From Roseovarius albus (GTDB lineage: Bacteria; Pseudomonadota; Alphaproteobacteria; Rhodobacterales; Rhodobacteraceae), in the NCBI RefSeq assembly GCF_900172335.1, contig NZ_FWFX01000004.1, positions 62,001 through 126,000 of the forward strand: DNA of 64,000 nucleotides, given 5' to 3'. A model generated the notes under the pieces. It was not told the origin of the DNA. It was given only the letters and a program-made list of their open reading frames with translations, and ran no database searches. The translations under genes were made by a program, and so were the position numbers. Positions 1-9,536 of the stretch are shown one piece after another. Every line of letters begins with the position of its first letter. Within the stretch, counting starts at the first letter, position 1.

Positions 1-127
1 GCTGACCATGTCCGGAGTGTCGGGCGAAGGGGTTACACAGGTGTTGCGTGCCTTGCGCTTCGGGATCGAAAGCAGCCGATTGAAAAAGACCGATGAGTCA
101 GAAGAGACAGGGTCGTGGCAGCCATAA
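1..127 (+). CDS. obgE: GTPase Obg, C-terminal end (partial)
   Basis: Only the last 41 codons are in the window, read in the frame starting at base 2 and ending with TAA at 125-127. The peptide contains [20 protein letters not shown], which matches the last helix of the G domain of Obg-family GTPases, followed by a short charged tail. Obg acts on the 50S ribosomal subunit and in growth and stress control. The assignment also rests on context: obgE directly upstream of proB-proA is common in Rhodobacteraceae. The end of this gene overlaps the GTG start of proB by 13 bases in another frame, suggesting translational coupling. The G-domain motifs lie outside the window. Confidence 0.75.
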   Translation, partial: LTMSGVSGEGVTQVLRALRFGIESSRLKKTDESEETGSWQP

Positions 128-1221
128 AAGACGCAAAGCGCATCGTGATTAAAATCGGCTCGGCGCTCTTGGTGGACCGGGATAGCAATAAATTGCGCCT
201 GAAATGGCTGAAAGCCCTGGCGGATGACGTCGCCATGCTTCGTGCCCGCGGCACCGACGTGATTTTGGTGTCATCTGGATCCATCGCGTTAGGACGTGGC
301 GTTCTGGGCCTGCCAATGGTGGAATTGTCGTTGGAGCAATCTCAAGCCGCTGCTGCCGTGGGTCAAATCCAACTGGCGCATGCCTATGACCGGGCTTTGG
401 GGGAACATGATATCAAATGCGCGCAGGTGCTTGTGACACTGGAGGACAGCGCTGATCGCCGTCGGTATTTGAACTCGCGTGCCACCCTAGAGCAACTCTT
501 ACGTTTCGGCGTTGTGCCGATCGTGAATGAGAATGACACCGTTGCCACGGATGAAATCCGCTATGGCGACAATGACAGGATGGCTGCACAGGTTGCGGTA
601 ACGGCTGGCGCAGACCAGTTGATCCTGCTCAGCGATGTGGATGGATTTTATTCTGCCAACCCTATGCAGGACAAGTCGGCTTATCGGTTTGATGTAATTG
701 AGAAAATCACACCCGAAATTGAAGCGATGGCTGGCGACGCCGGCTCTGGCCTCAGCAAGGGCGGGATGAAAACCAAACTGATGGCAGCCAAAACCGCCAC
801 GGCAGCGGGCTGCGATATGGCGATCACCGAAGGGTCGGTCATGCATCCCATTCGCGCTTTGGAAGAGGGCGCTGCAGTGACATGGTTTACCGCGCAAGGC
901 GATCCGCAGCAAAAGCGCAAAGTTTGGATTGCTGCGATGAAGCCAAAAGGGCAGATCACTATCGATGCAGGGGCGGCCAAGGCCGTGATAGGCGGCGGCA
1001 GCCTGCTGGCAGCAGGTGTGCGGGCCGTATCTGGCAAGTTTGGCCGGGGCGACGCGGTTACAATCACCGATTTGGAGGGCAATGCTGTTGGCACTGGTCT
1101 GACACGCTATGATGCTCAGGATGCGGCGGATATTGTTGGCAAGCGCTCTCAGGAAATCGAAGAGATCCTTGGTTATCCGCCAAGGGGCCCGATGATCCAC
1201 CGGGATGACATGGCGCTTTAA
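115..1221 (+). CDS. proB: glutamate 5-kinase
   Basis: Cytoplasmic enzyme that phosphorylates glutamate to glutamyl 5-phosphate, the first step of proline synthesis. The 368-residue product has the amino-acid-kinase start (KIGSALLV near residue 13), the catalytic-core stretch [17 protein letters not shown], and LSDVDGFY. An RNA-binding-type PUA domain follows at roughly residues 275-355. The length fits the kinase-plus-PUA form. The start is a GTG inside the end of obgE; no later ATG keeps the N-terminal strand. proA follows after 43 bases, so the two steps are probably co-transcribed. Feedback inhibition by proline is known for the family and is not visible here. Confidence 0.95.
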   Translation: MAAIKDAKRIVIKIGSALLVDRDSNKLRLKWLKALADDVAMLRARGTDVILVSSGSIALGRGVLGLPMVELSLEQSQAAAAVGQIQLAHAYDRALGEHDIKCAQVLVTLEDSADRRRYLNSRATLEQLLRFGVVPIVNENDTVATDEIRYGDNDRMAAQVAVTAGADQLILLSDVDGFYSANPMQDKSAYRFDVIEKITPEIEAMAGDAGSGLSKGGMKTKLMAAKTATAAGCDMAITEGSVMHPIRALEEGAAVTWFTAQGDPQQKRKVWIAAMKPKGQITIDAGAAKAVIGGGSLLAAGVRAVSGKFGRGDAVTITDLEGNAVGTGLTRYDAQDAADIVGKRSQEIEEILGYPPRGPMIHRDDMAL

Positions 1222-1264
1222 TTCTGCAAGAAATACACTCAAAATCCGGCAAGAGGATGATGCA

Positions 1265-2530
1265 ATGAAAGATCTGGAGAACATTCAGGAGTTGATGGCT
1301 GATATCGGTCAGCGTGCCAAAGCGGCAGCAACGGAGCTGGCAATTGCACCTCCGGAAGCGAAGGAACAGGCGCTGAATGCCGCCGCTGATGCGGTTTGGG
1401 CCGCTCGCGAGCATATCATTGCGGAAAACACCAAGGATCTGGAGTTTGGCCGCAACAAGGGCCTGTCAGATGCGATGATGGATCGTTTGATGCTGGATGA
1501 GGCCCGAATCCAGGGGATCGTTGAAGGTCTGCGGGCCGTGGCTGGCCAGGAAGATCCTGTTGGGAAAGTGCTGACCGAATGGGATATGCCCTCGGGGATC
1601 AATATTTCGCGTGTGCGCACGCCTTTGGGTGTGATCGGAGTTATCTATGAAAGCCGCCCCAATGTGACAGCGGACGCAGGTGCCTTGTGCCTCAAGTCGG
1701 GCAATGCGGTGATTTTGCGGGGCGGATCAGAAAGCCTCTACTCCTCTTCCGCGATCCATGGTTGTCTGGTTGATGGCCTAAGGGCTGCCGGATTGCCCGA
1801 AGACGCGATCCAACTGGTGCCAACACGTGATCGTGCCGCTGTTCAGGAATTGCTAACGATGACCGATACAGTTGACGTGATCGTTCCACGTGGCGGCAAA
1901 GGGCTGGTTGGTCTAGTACAACGTGAGGCACGCGTACCCGTCTTTGCCCATCTCGAAGGTATCGTACATATCTATCTGGACAAATCGGCAGACGCCGAGA
2001 AGGCCGTGAACGTGGTGCTGAACGCCAAGACGCGCCGTACCGGGATCTGTGGCGCGGCGGAGTGCCTGTTGATCCATGAAGATCTGGTTGATGGTTTGGG
2101 AACCGCCGTGATTAAAGCCTTGTTGGATGCCGGGGTTGAAGTGCGCGGAGATGAAAAGCTGCAAGACATTGAGGGCGTCACCGCTTCGAGTGCGGAGGAT
2201 TGGGGCAAGGAATACCTTGATATGGTCATTGCCGCGCGCGTGGTCAGCGACGTGGATCAAGCGATTGAACACATTCAAACCTACGGCTCGCAACACACCG
2301 ATTGCATCATTTCAGAGGATCCGGAAGCCGCGAAAACCTTTTTTGCGCGACTGGACAGCGCCATTTTGATGCACAACGCCTCAACCCAATTTGCCGATGG
2401 TGGTGAATTTGGCATGGGAGCCGAGATCGGGATTGCCACTGGCAAGATGCACGCCCGTGGCCCTGTGGGGGCGGCGCAATTAACCAGCTTCAAGTATCTT
2501 GTCGTCGGTGATGGAACGCTGCGCGGTTAA
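1265..2530 (+). CDS. proA: gamma-glutamyl phosphate reductase
   Basis: Reduces glutamyl 5-phosphate to glutamate semialdehyde with NADPH, the second step of proline synthesis. The 421-residue product belongs to the aldehyde dehydrogenase superfamily. The catalytic cysteine is C262 in [14 protein letters not shown], and the family hallmark [14 protein letters not shown] is present. An in-frame start exists 60 bases upstream, but ATG 1265 gives the usual family N-terminus and has AAGAGGATG just before it. The gene sits directly downstream of proB. Its last 41 bases overlap the 3' end of chpT on the other strand, so the two are convergent with no room for a terminator between them. Confidence 0.95.
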   Translation: MKDLENIQELMADIGQRAKAAATELAIAPPEAKEQALNAAADAVWAAREHIIAENTKDLEFGRNKGLSDAMMDRLMLDEARIQGIVEGLRAVAGQEDPVGKVLTEWDMPSGINISRVRTPLGVIGVIYESRPNVTADAGALCLKSGNAVILRGGSESLYSSSAIHGCLVDGLRAAGLPEDAIQLVPTRDRAAVQELLTMTDTVDVIVPRGGKGLVGLVQREARVPVFAHLEGIVHIYLDKSADAEKAVNVVLNAKTRRTGICGAAECLLIHEDLVDGLGTAVIKALLDAGVEVRGDEKLQDIEGVTASSAEDWGKEYLDMVIAARVVSDVDQAIEHIQTYGSQHTDCIISEDPEAAKTFFARLDSAILMHNASTQFADGGEFGMGAEIGIATGKMHARGPVGAAQLTSFKYLVVGDGTLRG

Positions 2531-3149
2531 CCCGGTTGGGAAGGACCGCCCCGTGCGTGATAGTAAGAGTCAGCTGGTTATGTGATTGGCTAATCTGAAA
2601 CGGTAGGTTTTGCGCATTCAGTGTCATAGGCAAAAGCGCGAATTCGACAAGAGAGGCTTGCAGGTCGTTGATTTCCTGACCGTTCTGTAAACAGGACCAG
2701 TATGGCGTCTCCGTGGAGAACCGAACGCCCTGCGCGGAAATCAGATACTGATGCGCGTTCTGCGATAGGGTAATCTGTCCGCCTTGGGGGAGCGTTTTCT
2801 CGAAGCAAAAGAGGGACAGTAGCAATGATTGCGCTTGGGCCCGGTCGATGGGGCCATCGATGTTGCAGTTCACGACGATACCATCTCGGACGACGTGGGA
2901 GATGTCAGCGGTCAACAGCGCCGTCAATGACACCTGACCACTATTCGCATTCCCAAAGGCGAGGCGGTAGATGTTGAGCCTAGCAATGGCACTTTGTGCG
3001 CTTTGCAAGCTCAAGTCATATTCCGGTCCGTTGGTAGCGCCCGTCAACTCAAGAAGTTCAAGCCCGTTTGAGACAGAGCCCAGCGGGCTTGCGAGATCAT
3101 GACACAGCCGAGAGGCTACCAGAGAGGCAATTTTCAAACTATCGTACAT
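2490..3149 (-). CDS. chpT: ChpT-like histidine phosphotransferase
   Basis: A 219-residue protein with the DHp-type motif [20 protein letters not shown] (H17 is the likely phosphoacceptor), followed by a degenerate HATPase-like half without ATP-binding boxes. This is the build of ChpT, the essential phosphotransferase that passes phosphate from CckA to CtrA and CpdR in alphaproteobacteria; in roseobacters the pathway controls motility and gene transfer agents. The start chosen is ATG 3149 ([10 protein letters not shown]), because an upstream start would add 29 residues that do not fit the family. It is divergent from the DUF3553 gene with a 30-base gap, and its 3' end overlaps proA. Confidence 0.85.
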   Translation of the reverse strand: MYDSLKIASLVASRLCHDLASPLGSVSNGLELLELTGATNGPEYDLSLQSAQSAIARLNIYRLAFGNANSGQVSLTALLTADISHVVRDGIVVNCNIDGPIDRAQAQSLLLSLFCFEKTLPQGGQITLSQNAHQYLISAQGVRFSTETPYWSCLQNGQEINDLQASLVEFALLPMTLNAQNLPFQISQSHNQLTLTITHGAVLPNRVNRAAFHHRRQDT

Positions 3150-3179
3150 GCTGAGGCCTGTGTTCTTGGGGGGAGCGCC

Positions 3180-3362
3180 ATGACCAATCTGAATGCTTTT
3201 CTTGCGCCCGGGATGCTGGTTGAACACCCGCAACAACCCGACTGGGGGCAGGGACAGGTGCAGTCGAATATCGGTAACAAGATCACGGTTAATTTTCGCA
3301 ATGCGGGCAAGGTGGTGATTGATGGATCGCGGGTGGCGCTTTTACTGAGTGAGGAAAGCTGA
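3180..3362 (+). CDS. DUF3553 small protein
   Basis: A 60-residue basic protein starting MTNLNAFLAPGMLV, with the typical DUF3553 pattern: a hydrophobic start, PDWGQGQVQS, NIGNKITVNF and a valine-rich end. The family resembles the small beta-barrel next to UvrD/PcrA-type helicase tails, which suggests nucleic-acid or polymerase binding; no function is proven for the stand-alone form. The start is ATG 3180 with GGGGGGAG about 8 bases upstream. An upstream in-frame start would overlap chpT. The gene is divergent from chpT, and pairing of DUF3553 with chpT is common in this bacterial group. Confidence 0.8.
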   Translation: MTNLNAFLAPGMLVEHPQQPDWGQGQVQSNIGNKITVNFRNAGKVVIDGSRVALLLSEES

Positions 3363-3364
3363 AA

Positions 3365-3382
3365 ATCCTTACTGAAGGATTA
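3365..3382 (+). terminator. weak hairpin after DUF3553 gene
   Basis: Perfect 7-base arms AATCCTT (3365-3371) and AAGGATT (3376-3382) with a 4-base loop, three bases after the stop codon. There is no clear T-run after it on the plus strand, so termination is only a possibility. Confidence 0.35.
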
Positions 3383-3491
3383 ATGCAGACGAGATAGCTC
3401 CACCGTTGCCTTTGACCCCGCCGCCTCGTACAAGCAGGGCAGATTAAAAAAGGGTCGTGCATAGGCGGCCAAGAGGGAAAGAACAGGCAGA

Positions 3492-4259
3492 ATGAAGCCG
3501 GACATACCGCGGTATCATGTCAGAGTGGCGCAAGGTGAGGCCGACATTCGCAAAGCACAGCGTTTGCGCTATGAAGTTTTTGTCGAGGAACTGGGCAGCG
3601 ACGGTGCCCTAGTAGACCATGAAAACCGGTTGGAGATGGACCAGTTTGATCCGTTTTTCGACCACCTTTTGTTACTTGATGCCCGAAATAATGATGAAGT
3701 CGTCGGGGTTTACCGGGTTCTACGGGATGATCAGGCTGAACGAATGGGGCGGTATTATTCCGAAGATGAATACGACCTGACCGCACTAAAAAATTCTGGT
3801 CGCAAATTGATGGAGCTGGGGCGATCCTGCCTGGCTGCAGATCATCGTGGTGGTCCGGCGATGTTCTATCTGTGGAATGCGCTGGCGCATTATGTTTATG
3901 AGCACGGGATCGAGATTATGTTCGGCGTGGCCAGTTTTCACGGTACAGATCCAAATGAGATTGCACCATCGCTCTCATTTTTGCATCACAACCACCTAGC
4001 ACCGGAAAATCTGCGCACAAAGGCGCAGCCCGCGCAGTATCAGAACATGAACCTTTGTTCCGTAGAAGAGATTGACCGACGTGCGGCGATGAAACAAATA
4101 CCGCCACTGATCAAAGCCTACCTTCGGTTGGGTGGCTTTGTGGGGGATGGGGCGTATATTGATCATGAGTTCAACACGATCGATGTCTGCTTGATCATGG
4201 ACACCGAACAACTCAATGAAAAGCAAAAGAATATTTATTCCAAAGGTGTTGAGCGGTGA
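3492..4259 (+). CDS. olsB: L-ornithine N-alpha-acyltransferase
   Basis: First enzyme of ornithine-lipid synthesis: it transfers a 3-hydroxyacyl chain from ACP to the alpha-amino group of ornithine, giving lyso-ornithine lipid. The 255-residue product is a GNAT-like acyltransferase. Family features include AQRLRYEVFVEELG near the N-terminus, DHLLLLD with VVGVYRVLR, and ELGRSCLAADHRGG in the cofactor-binding part. The stop overlaps the GTG start of olsA by three bases, so the two steps are translationally coupled. In roseobacters ornithine lipids often replace phospholipids when phosphate is low; no Pho box was searched for rigorously here. Confidence 0.92.
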   Translation: MKPDIPRYHVRVAQGEADIRKAQRLRYEVFVEELGSDGALVDHENRLEMDQFDPFFDHLLLLDARNNDEVVGVYRVLRDDQAERMGRYYSEDEYDLTALKNSGRKLMELGRSCLAADHRGGPAMFYLWNALAHYVYEHGIEIMFGVASFHGTDPNEIAPSLSFLHHNHLAPENLRTKAQPAQYQNMNLCSVEEIDRRAAMKQIPPLIKAYLRLGGFVGDGAYIDHEFNTIDVCLIMDTEQLNEKQKNIYSKGVER

Positions 4260-5098
4260 ACCTCACCTGGAAGGCGGATGATGAACCGATACTGAAACCG
4301 ATCACGTTTATGGGCTGGGTGCGGGTGGTTCTGCGTGGTGGGATCTTTGCACTGATCCTTGTGTTGGGGGCGATGATCTCGTTTTGTATTCAACTGATTG
4401 AACGGCCTTTGAGCGGTGGCAACCGCCCCATCAGCCCTTATCTCACCCAATGGGTGGCGTTGTCGTTTTTCAAGATCCTTGGGATGCGGCATGAGGTGGT
4501 TGGGGAGAGTATGAAACACCCCGGGGCTGTCGTGGCCAATCACGCGTCATGGTTTGACATCTATACGTTAAACGCCAGAAAGCGCATTTATTTTGTATCC
4601 AAATCCGAAGTGGCAAAGTGGCCTGGGATCGGGTTTTTGGCGCGCATGGTTGGAACGGTCTTTATTGCCCGCGATCCCAAGCAGGCCAAAATCCAGCAAG
4701 AAGTGTTCGAAACACGGTTGCTCTCTGGGCATAAATTGCTGTTTTTCCCCGAAGGGACTTCGTCCGATGGGCTGCGGGTCTTACCTTTTAAACCAACTCT
4801 TTTTCAGGCGTTCTTTGCTGGGAATTTGCGTGAAAAACTTCATATCCAACCGGTGAGCGTGATCTACAATGCACCAGAGGGCGAAGATCCTCGGCTGTAT
4901 GCATGGTTTGGGGATATGGAGTTTGGGAGTCACTTCTTGAGCATTCTGGCCACACCCAAACATGGAAGCGTGCGCGTTGTTTACCATTCGCCGCTCAAAG
5001 TGAGCGCATTTTCAGACCGCAAAGCATTGGCAAAAGTTGCAGAAACGGCTGTGCGATCAGGCATGCCAGAGGAACGTCAGATCGGGGCCGGAGGTTAA
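4256..5098 (+). CDS. olsA: lyso-ornithine lipid O-acyltransferase
   Basis: Adds the second acyl chain to lyso-ornithine lipid, completing ornithine lipid at the inner membrane. The 280-residue product is a PlsC-type acyltransferase. It has one N-terminal membrane helix (about residues 22-45), the catalytic HX4D motif at H96-D101 (NHASWFD) and the phosphate-site block FFPEGTSSDG at about 163-172. The start is GTG 4256, overlapping the olsB stop. PlsC homologues are hard to separate by sequence alone; the olsB neighbour makes the OlsA assignment. The 3' end overlaps the next, opposite-strand gene by 4 bases. Confidence 0.88.
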   Translation: MNLTWKADDEPILKPITFMGWVRVVLRGGIFALILVLGAMISFCIQLIERPLSGGNRPISPYLTQWVALSFFKILGMRHEVVGESMKHPGAVVANHASWFDIYTLNARKRIYFVSKSEVAKWPGIGFLARMVGTVFIARDPKQAKIQQEVFETRLLSGHKLLFFPEGTSSDGLRVLPFKPTLFQAFFAGNLREKLHIQPVSVIYNAPEGEDPRLYAWFGDMEFGSHFLSILATPKHGSVRVVYHSPLKVSAFSDRKALAKVAETAVRSGMPEERQIGAGG

Positions 5099-5727
5099 GA
5101 AACCCCGTTTTCAATCGCAGTGGAGAAATGCTTGATCGCCTGTGCAGGATCTTCGGTTTGCCACAGCTCTTCACCAATGCCGAAGAAATCGGTATAAGGG
5201 GAGAGAGTACGGACAAGGTTCAGATCAAGCGCACCTTCGGCGACAACCGGCACTTCGATCATTTGTGACCACCAATCAAAAAGATCTTTTTTAGCCTGTG
5301 AGCCATCGCCAAGATTTGATGCCCCAACAGGGCCAAAGCTGACATAATCCGCACCGGATTCGCCCGCGCTCATGCCATCATGGCTGGAATTGCCACAAAA
5401 ACACCCAACAATGGCGTCGGGGCCCAGCTCCTTGCGGGCGGTGCGTACGGTGCGAGCACCATCAAGCAGGTGAACACCATCTAGGCCCAGACGTTCGGCC
5501 AATAAGAAGTGCGTGTCTAGCACCAGTGCCACGTCGCGTTCGTGCGTCGCTGCGCGGCAGGCATCGGCGGCGCGGGAGAGGGTGTCCTCGTCATGAGACG
5601 ACAGGGCAAGGCGCACACAGGCAATTTCCTGTGCGTCCAGAACGCTGGCCAATTGATCGGGAAAGCGGCTGAGTTCGATCTCGGGCGGCGTGATGAGGTA
5701 GATCTGTGCGTGTTCGGCCTCGGACAT
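5095..5727 (-). CDS. thiamine-phosphate-synthase-like protein (TENI/ThiE family)
   Basis: A 210-residue TIM-barrel protein starting IYLITPPEIEL, with DGVHLLDG and YVSFGPVGAS, the places where ThiE binds pyrimidine and phosphate. ThiE joins HMP-pyrophosphate and thiazole phosphate to thiamine phosphate. The key block is less exact than in classical ThiE (DYVSFGPV where ThiE usually has DYxxxGPxxxT), and no other thiamine gene is nearby. It may therefore be a second, divergent copy or a TenI-like relative. It is transcribed alone, divergently from trmJ with a 144-base gap, and its 3' end meets olsA. Confidence 0.75.
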   Translation of the reverse strand: MSEAEHAQIYLITPPEIELSRFPDQLASVLDAQEIACVRLALSSHDEDTLSRAADACRAATHERDVALVLDTHFLLAERLGLDGVHLLDGARTVRTARKELGPDAIVGCFCGNSSHDGMSAGESGADYVSFGPVGASNLGDGSQAKKDLFDWWSQMIEVPVVAEGALDLNLVRTLSPYTDFFGIGEELWQTEDPAQAIKHFSTAIENGVS

Positions 5728-5871
5728 TTTTCACTCTCCCGGTAGTCGTCGCGCCCCTATAGCGCGGAAATTCCGCTTTGGCTATCGGGTTATGCAGTTT
5801 GAGACAGTCTGGCAGGCTTTTCAATGGGCTGTGGCTGGATTATGACGCTGGCGAGTTAAGGAGCTATCGCA

Positions 5872-6615
5872 ATGTCCAAAGGTCATCCACAACCCGCCTT
5901 TGTTTTGGTTCGTCCCCAGATGGGGGAAAACATCGGCGCGGCCGCGCGCGCGATGTGGAATTTCGGGCTGGACAGGATGAGGATAGTGGCGCCACGTGAT
6001 GGTTGGCCCAATCAACGGGCAGTGGCCATGGCCAGCGGGGCGGGGCGATTGCTGGATGAGGCGATGCTGGTGGATGATACGGCGGCCGCGCTGGAAGATT
6101 GCCATTATGTTTTTGCCACAACGGCACGGATGCGCGGGATGACCAAACCGGTTTATACGCCTGAAGAGGCGATGCGCGTGGCGGCCAAAAAGATTGGCGC
6201 AGGTGAAAAGGTGGCCGTTCTTTTTGGGCCTGAAAGGGCCGGGTTGGAGAATGACGATATCGCCAAGGCCAATGCCATTATCAATGTGCCGGTGAACCCG
6301 GAGTTTGCCAGTCTGAACCTTGGGCAATGCGTGTTACTGACGGCCTATGAATGGCAACGCAATCGCATCGAAGTTGCCCCTGTGCGCGATGAAATGGCGG
6401 GTACCGTGGTGGCTGAGCAGATCGAGATTGAGAAGTTGGCAGAGCACTACGAGCAGCGGTTGGGTGATGCTGGGTTCTTTTTCCCTGTGGGCAAAGAAGA
6501 AAGCATGAAGTTGAACCTGCGCAATATGTGGAGCCGCCTGCCATTGACCCGGGCCGATGTGCAGATGTTGCATGGTGTCATGCGGCAGATGGTCCGTTGG
6601 AAAGAACGCGGTTGA
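5872..6615 (+). CDS. trmJ: tRNA (cytidine/uridine-32-2'-O-)-methyltransferase TrmJ
   Basis: SPOUT-fold RNA methyltransferase that 2'-O-methylates position 32 of the tRNA anticodon loop. The 247-residue product begins with motif 1, LVRPQMGENIGAAARAMWNF. FGPERAGLENDDI and the SAM-knot stretch LNLGQCVLLTAYEW follow near residues 122-166, and a helical C-terminal extension is present. The length and extension fit TrmJ rather than TrmL. AAGGAGCTATCGCA precedes the ATG, a good ribosome site. It is upstream of the heme A synthase gene with a 63-base gap, and both may share a transcript. Confidence 0.9.
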   Translation: MSKGHPQPAFVLVRPQMGENIGAAARAMWNFGLDRMRIVAPRDGWPNQRAVAMASGAGRLLDEAMLVDDTAAALEDCHYVFATTARMRGMTKPVYTPEEAMRVAAKKIGAGEKVAVLFGPERAGLENDDIAKANAIINVPVNPEFASLNLGQCVLLTAYEWQRNRIEVAPVRDEMAGTVVAEQIEIEKLAEHYEQRLGDAGFFFPVGKEESMKLNLRNMWSRLPLTRADVQMLHGVMRQMVRWKERG

Positions 6616-6678
6616 GAGTGCTTGAAGGTCGCCCAACGGCGCAATAGGGTCTCGGACAGCTAGCCAGGAGAATTACGT

Positions 6679-7815
6679 GTGAGCAACAAGCGCAGCATCT
6701 TTGAGGAAGTTGGATCAGAGCAGCCGGTCGAGGCCCCCAAGGGTGGGATGATTGACAAGGGGCGGGGCGGCGCACGCAAGGCGGTCCGCGCTTGGTTGAT
6801 GATTCTCTTTGCGCTGGTGGTGGCGATGATTGTCGTCGGTGGTATGACGCGCCTGACCGATAGCGGGCTTAGCATCACCGAATGGAAGCCGATTACCGGG
6901 GCCATTCCACCAATGAATGCGGCGGATTGGCAGTCGGAATTCGATAAGTACCAGCAGATTCCTGAGTTTCAGGAACAAAACAGCTGGATGACGGTTGAAG
7001 ACTTCAAAACCATCTACTGGTGGGAATGGGGGCATCGTCAACTGGGTCGTTTCGTTGGCTTGGTCTGGGCCGTCGGGTTTCTAAGCTTTCTGGCTTTGCG
7101 TAAAATTCCTACGGGTTGGACCGGTAAACTGATCATTCCGGGGGCTTTGGGCGGGGTTCAGGGCGCCATTGGCTGGTGGATGGTGTCCTCTGGGCTGGGC
7201 AATGGAATGCTGGATGTGGCGAGCTATCGTTTGGCGCTGCATCTGGGATTGGCATTTGTCATTTTGGCCGTGCTGGCGTGGTTCATCATGAAGCTGTGGC
7301 GCGAAGAGCGCGAGTTGATGCAGGCCCGGCGCGGCAAGGAAGAGAAGCTTTATAAGCTTTCGACCGGATGGCTGCACTTTGCAGGGCTGCAAATCCTGAT
7401 CGGGGCGCTGGTGGCCGGCATTGATGCGGGGCGCACCTATACCGATTGGCCATTGATGGCCGGGGGCATTTTACCGCCAGAGATGTGGATGCCTGAACTG
7501 GGCTGGCGCAACCTATTTGAAAACCCGGGTTTGGTGCAATTTGTGCACCGCATCGTGGGTTATTTGTTACTGGGATTCGCCGTCATGGTCTGGATGAAGG
7601 GCCGTCGAAGCGCCAATGCAGCAACACGCGGTGCGTTTAACGCGGCCTTCCTAGCGCTTTGCTTGCAAGTGGTGCTGGGCATCATGACCGTGCTCTACGC
7701 CGCGCAGTGGCACGTGGCGATCACGCACCAGATTGTTGCCGTGGTGCTGTGGGTGCTGATCCTGCGCGCGCGGTTCCTGAGCCTGTATCCCGTGACACAA
7801 TCCATCAGAGGTTAA
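6679..7815 (+). CDS. ctaA: heme A synthase (COX15/CtaA)
   Basis: Inner-membrane enzyme that oxidises the C8 methyl of heme O to give heme A for aa3-type cytochrome oxidase. The 378-residue product has about eight membrane helices. It shows the COX15-type signature GGMTRLTDSGLSITEWKPI after the first helix, EWGHRQLGRFVG with a heme-ligand histidine, and the later histidines in FVHRIVGYLLLG and WHVAITHQIVA. The start is GTG 6679 with CCAGGAG 10 bases upstream. The length matches the alphaproteobacterial type-2 form. The M32 peptidase starts 4 bases after the stop, suggesting one transcript. Confidence 0.95.
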   Translation: MSNKRSIFEEVGSEQPVEAPKGGMIDKGRGGARKAVRAWLMILFALVVAMIVVGGMTRLTDSGLSITEWKPITGAIPPMNAADWQSEFDKYQQIPEFQEQNSWMTVEDFKTIYWWEWGHRQLGRFVGLVWAVGFLSFLALRKIPTGWTGKLIIPGALGGVQGAIGWWMVSSGLGNGMLDVASYRLALHLGLAFVILAVLAWFIMKLWREERELMQARRGKEEKLYKLSTGWLHFAGLQILIGALVAGIDAGRTYTDWPLMAGGILPPEMWMPELGWRNLFENPGLVQFVHRIVGYLLLGFAVMVWMKGRRSANAATRGAFNAAFLALCLQVVLGIMTVLYAAQWHVAITHQIVAVVLWVLILRARFLSLYPVTQSIRG

Positions 7816-7819
7816 TTTT

Positions 7820-9295
7820 ATGCGTGCTTATGACGAGTTGATGGCGTTTCAGCGTGAAAGCGAAGCGCTCGGGCAGGTGGCCGGGCGGCTGTCGTGGGAT
7901 CAGGAGACCATGATGGCACCGGGCTCTGGCGCACAGCGGGCCGAGGAAATGGGCGCGTTGGAGGCGGTTTTGCACACCCGCAGGACGGACCCGCGGGTGG
8001 GCGACTGGCTAACGGTTTCCGAGGCCGATGTACAAAACGAGATTGAAGCCGCCCAGCTGCGCCTGATCCGGCACAGCTATGACCGCGTGAAACGAGTACC
8101 GGGTGATCTGGCCGTGGCTCTAGCACGAGTGACCAGCACGGCGCAGGGTAAATGGGCCGAAGCACGTGCAAGTGATGACTTTGCGGCCTTCGCGCCGGTT
8201 CTCGAAGAGGTTCTGGCGCTGAAACGGGAAGAGGGCGCCGCCCTAGCCAATGGCGGCGATGTTTATGACGCGCTGATCGAGGATTACGAACCCGAAACTT
8301 CGGCATCCGATCTGCAGGCAATGTTTGACGCTATGCGCCCCGGCCTGGTGGCCTTGCGGCAGGCCGCTTTGGACAGGCTCGAAGCGCCAAGCCTTCAGGG
8401 CACGTTCGATCTGGACGGGCAATTGGCCTTGTCGCGCGAGTTGGCGCAGGTCTTTGGCTATGACCTGAACCGGGGACGGCTGGATTTGGCGGTACATCCA
8501 TTTTCCAGCGGATCGGGCGATGACGTTCGCATCACCACACGAGTGAGCGAGCATGATCCGTTCAACTGCCTCTACTCAACTATCCATGAGGTCGGTCATG
8601 CCTGTTACGAGCAAAATATTGATCACGCCTATCATCTGACACCTGCGGGCAAGGGCGTGTCTATGGGCGTGCACGAAAGTCAGAGCCGGATTTTTGAGAA
8701 CCAACTTGGGCGGTCACGCCCGTTTTGTCATTGGCTGTTTGGCCGGATGACGGAGGTGTTTGGCGATTACGGTATCAAAGACGCCGACGATTTTTATGCC
8801 TGCGTGAATCGCGTGCATCGCGGTTACATCCGCACCGAGGCGGATGAGGTGCAATACAATTTACACATTATGCTCCGCTTTGATCTGGAACGGGCATTGG
8901 TCTCGGGCGATCTGCAGGTGAACGATTTGGAAGCCGCATGGAATGATCGGTTTAAGGCAGATTTTGGCTATGACGTTGAGAAAGCTTCAGATGGATGTCT
9001 GCAAGATGTGCATTGGTCTGTGGGCCTCTTTGGTTACTTCCCAACTTACGCTTTGGGGAACGTCTATGCTGGCTGCTTGTATCAGGCATTGCGGCAGGAA
9101 ATACCGGATCTGGATACACAATTAGGGCAGGGTGATCTGACATCGGCGACCACATGGTTGCGGGAGAACCTGCAGCAACACGGCGGGCGCTTTAGGCCGC
9201 AAGAGGTAATCGCCAAAGCCAGCGGGAAAACACCGGATTCGTCCCCTTTGATGACCTATCTCGAACAAAAGTTCAGCGCGCTGTACAGCGGCTAA
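7820..9295 (+). CDS. carboxypeptidase M32 (Taq family)
   Basis: Cytoplasmic metallocarboxypeptidase, 491 residues, family M32. The zinc site is HEVGH at 256-260 with the third ligand in the downstream HESQSR motif. The all-helical N-terminal half includes RLSWDQETMM, typical of the family. These enzymes release C-terminal amino acids and probably recycle peptides. The start is ATG 7820, 4 bases after the heme A synthase stop. Linkage to heme A synthase is positional and gives no functional link I can name. The gene is followed by decayed DNA rather than by another intact gene. Confidence 0.93.
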   Translation: MRAYDELMAFQRESEALGQVAGRLSWDQETMMAPGSGAQRAEEMGALEAVLHTRRTDPRVGDWLTVSEADVQNEIEAAQLRLIRHSYDRVKRVPGDLAVALARVTSTAQGKWAEARASDDFAAFAPVLEEVLALKREEGAALANGGDVYDALIEDYEPETSASDLQAMFDAMRPGLVALRQAALDRLEAPSLQGTFDLDGQLALSRELAQVFGYDLNRGRLDLAVHPFSSGSGDDVRITTRVSEHDPFNCLYSTIHEVGHACYEQNIDHAYHLTPAGKGVSMGVHESQSRIFENQLGRSRPFCHWLFGRMTEVFGDYGIKDADDFYACVNRVHRGYIRTEADEVQYNLHIMLRFDLERALVSGDLQVNDLEAAWNDRFKADFGYDVEKASDGCLQDVHWSVGLFGYFPTYALGNVYAGCLYQALRQEIPDLDTQLGQGDLTSATTWLRENLQQHGGRFRPQEVIAKASGKTPDSSPLMTYLEQKFSALYSG

Positions 9296-9536
9296 GTTCT
9301 ATGGCCTAGCACATCCAACAATCAGATGGAATGAATTGAGACTCCGTCCAACTTTTGCACCTTAGTGAGACTTTGATTTCCAAAATTCCATCCGGTCGAG
9401 AACATCGGGACGACCAAGGTTCACTTCTACCCCGCCAATCATAAGAATGGCGGCAGGTAGCAGGTACTGGCTGTAGTAACCAAAATGTGAGCCAACCTTC
9501 TCTAGATTTTAGAAAGCGGCGGATAGGGCCGGGGGC
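9296..9536. other. non-coding stretch with possible gene debris
   Basis: No complete gene. On the minus strand, bases 9362-9508 stay open for 48 codons without a start and read like protein (for example GYYSQYLLPAAILMIG and NLGRPDVLDRMEFW), ending at TAA 9362-9364. I do not recognise the family. It may be the tail of a lost gene. It lies next to the broken LytTR fragment, so the whole 9.3-9.8 kb gap looks like decaying DNA. Confidence 0.4.

Noticed and set aside
4256..5098. General PlsC (1-acylglycerol-3-phosphate acyltransferase)
   Set aside because: The fold is the same, but coupling with olsB makes the ornithine-lipid enzyme the better choice.
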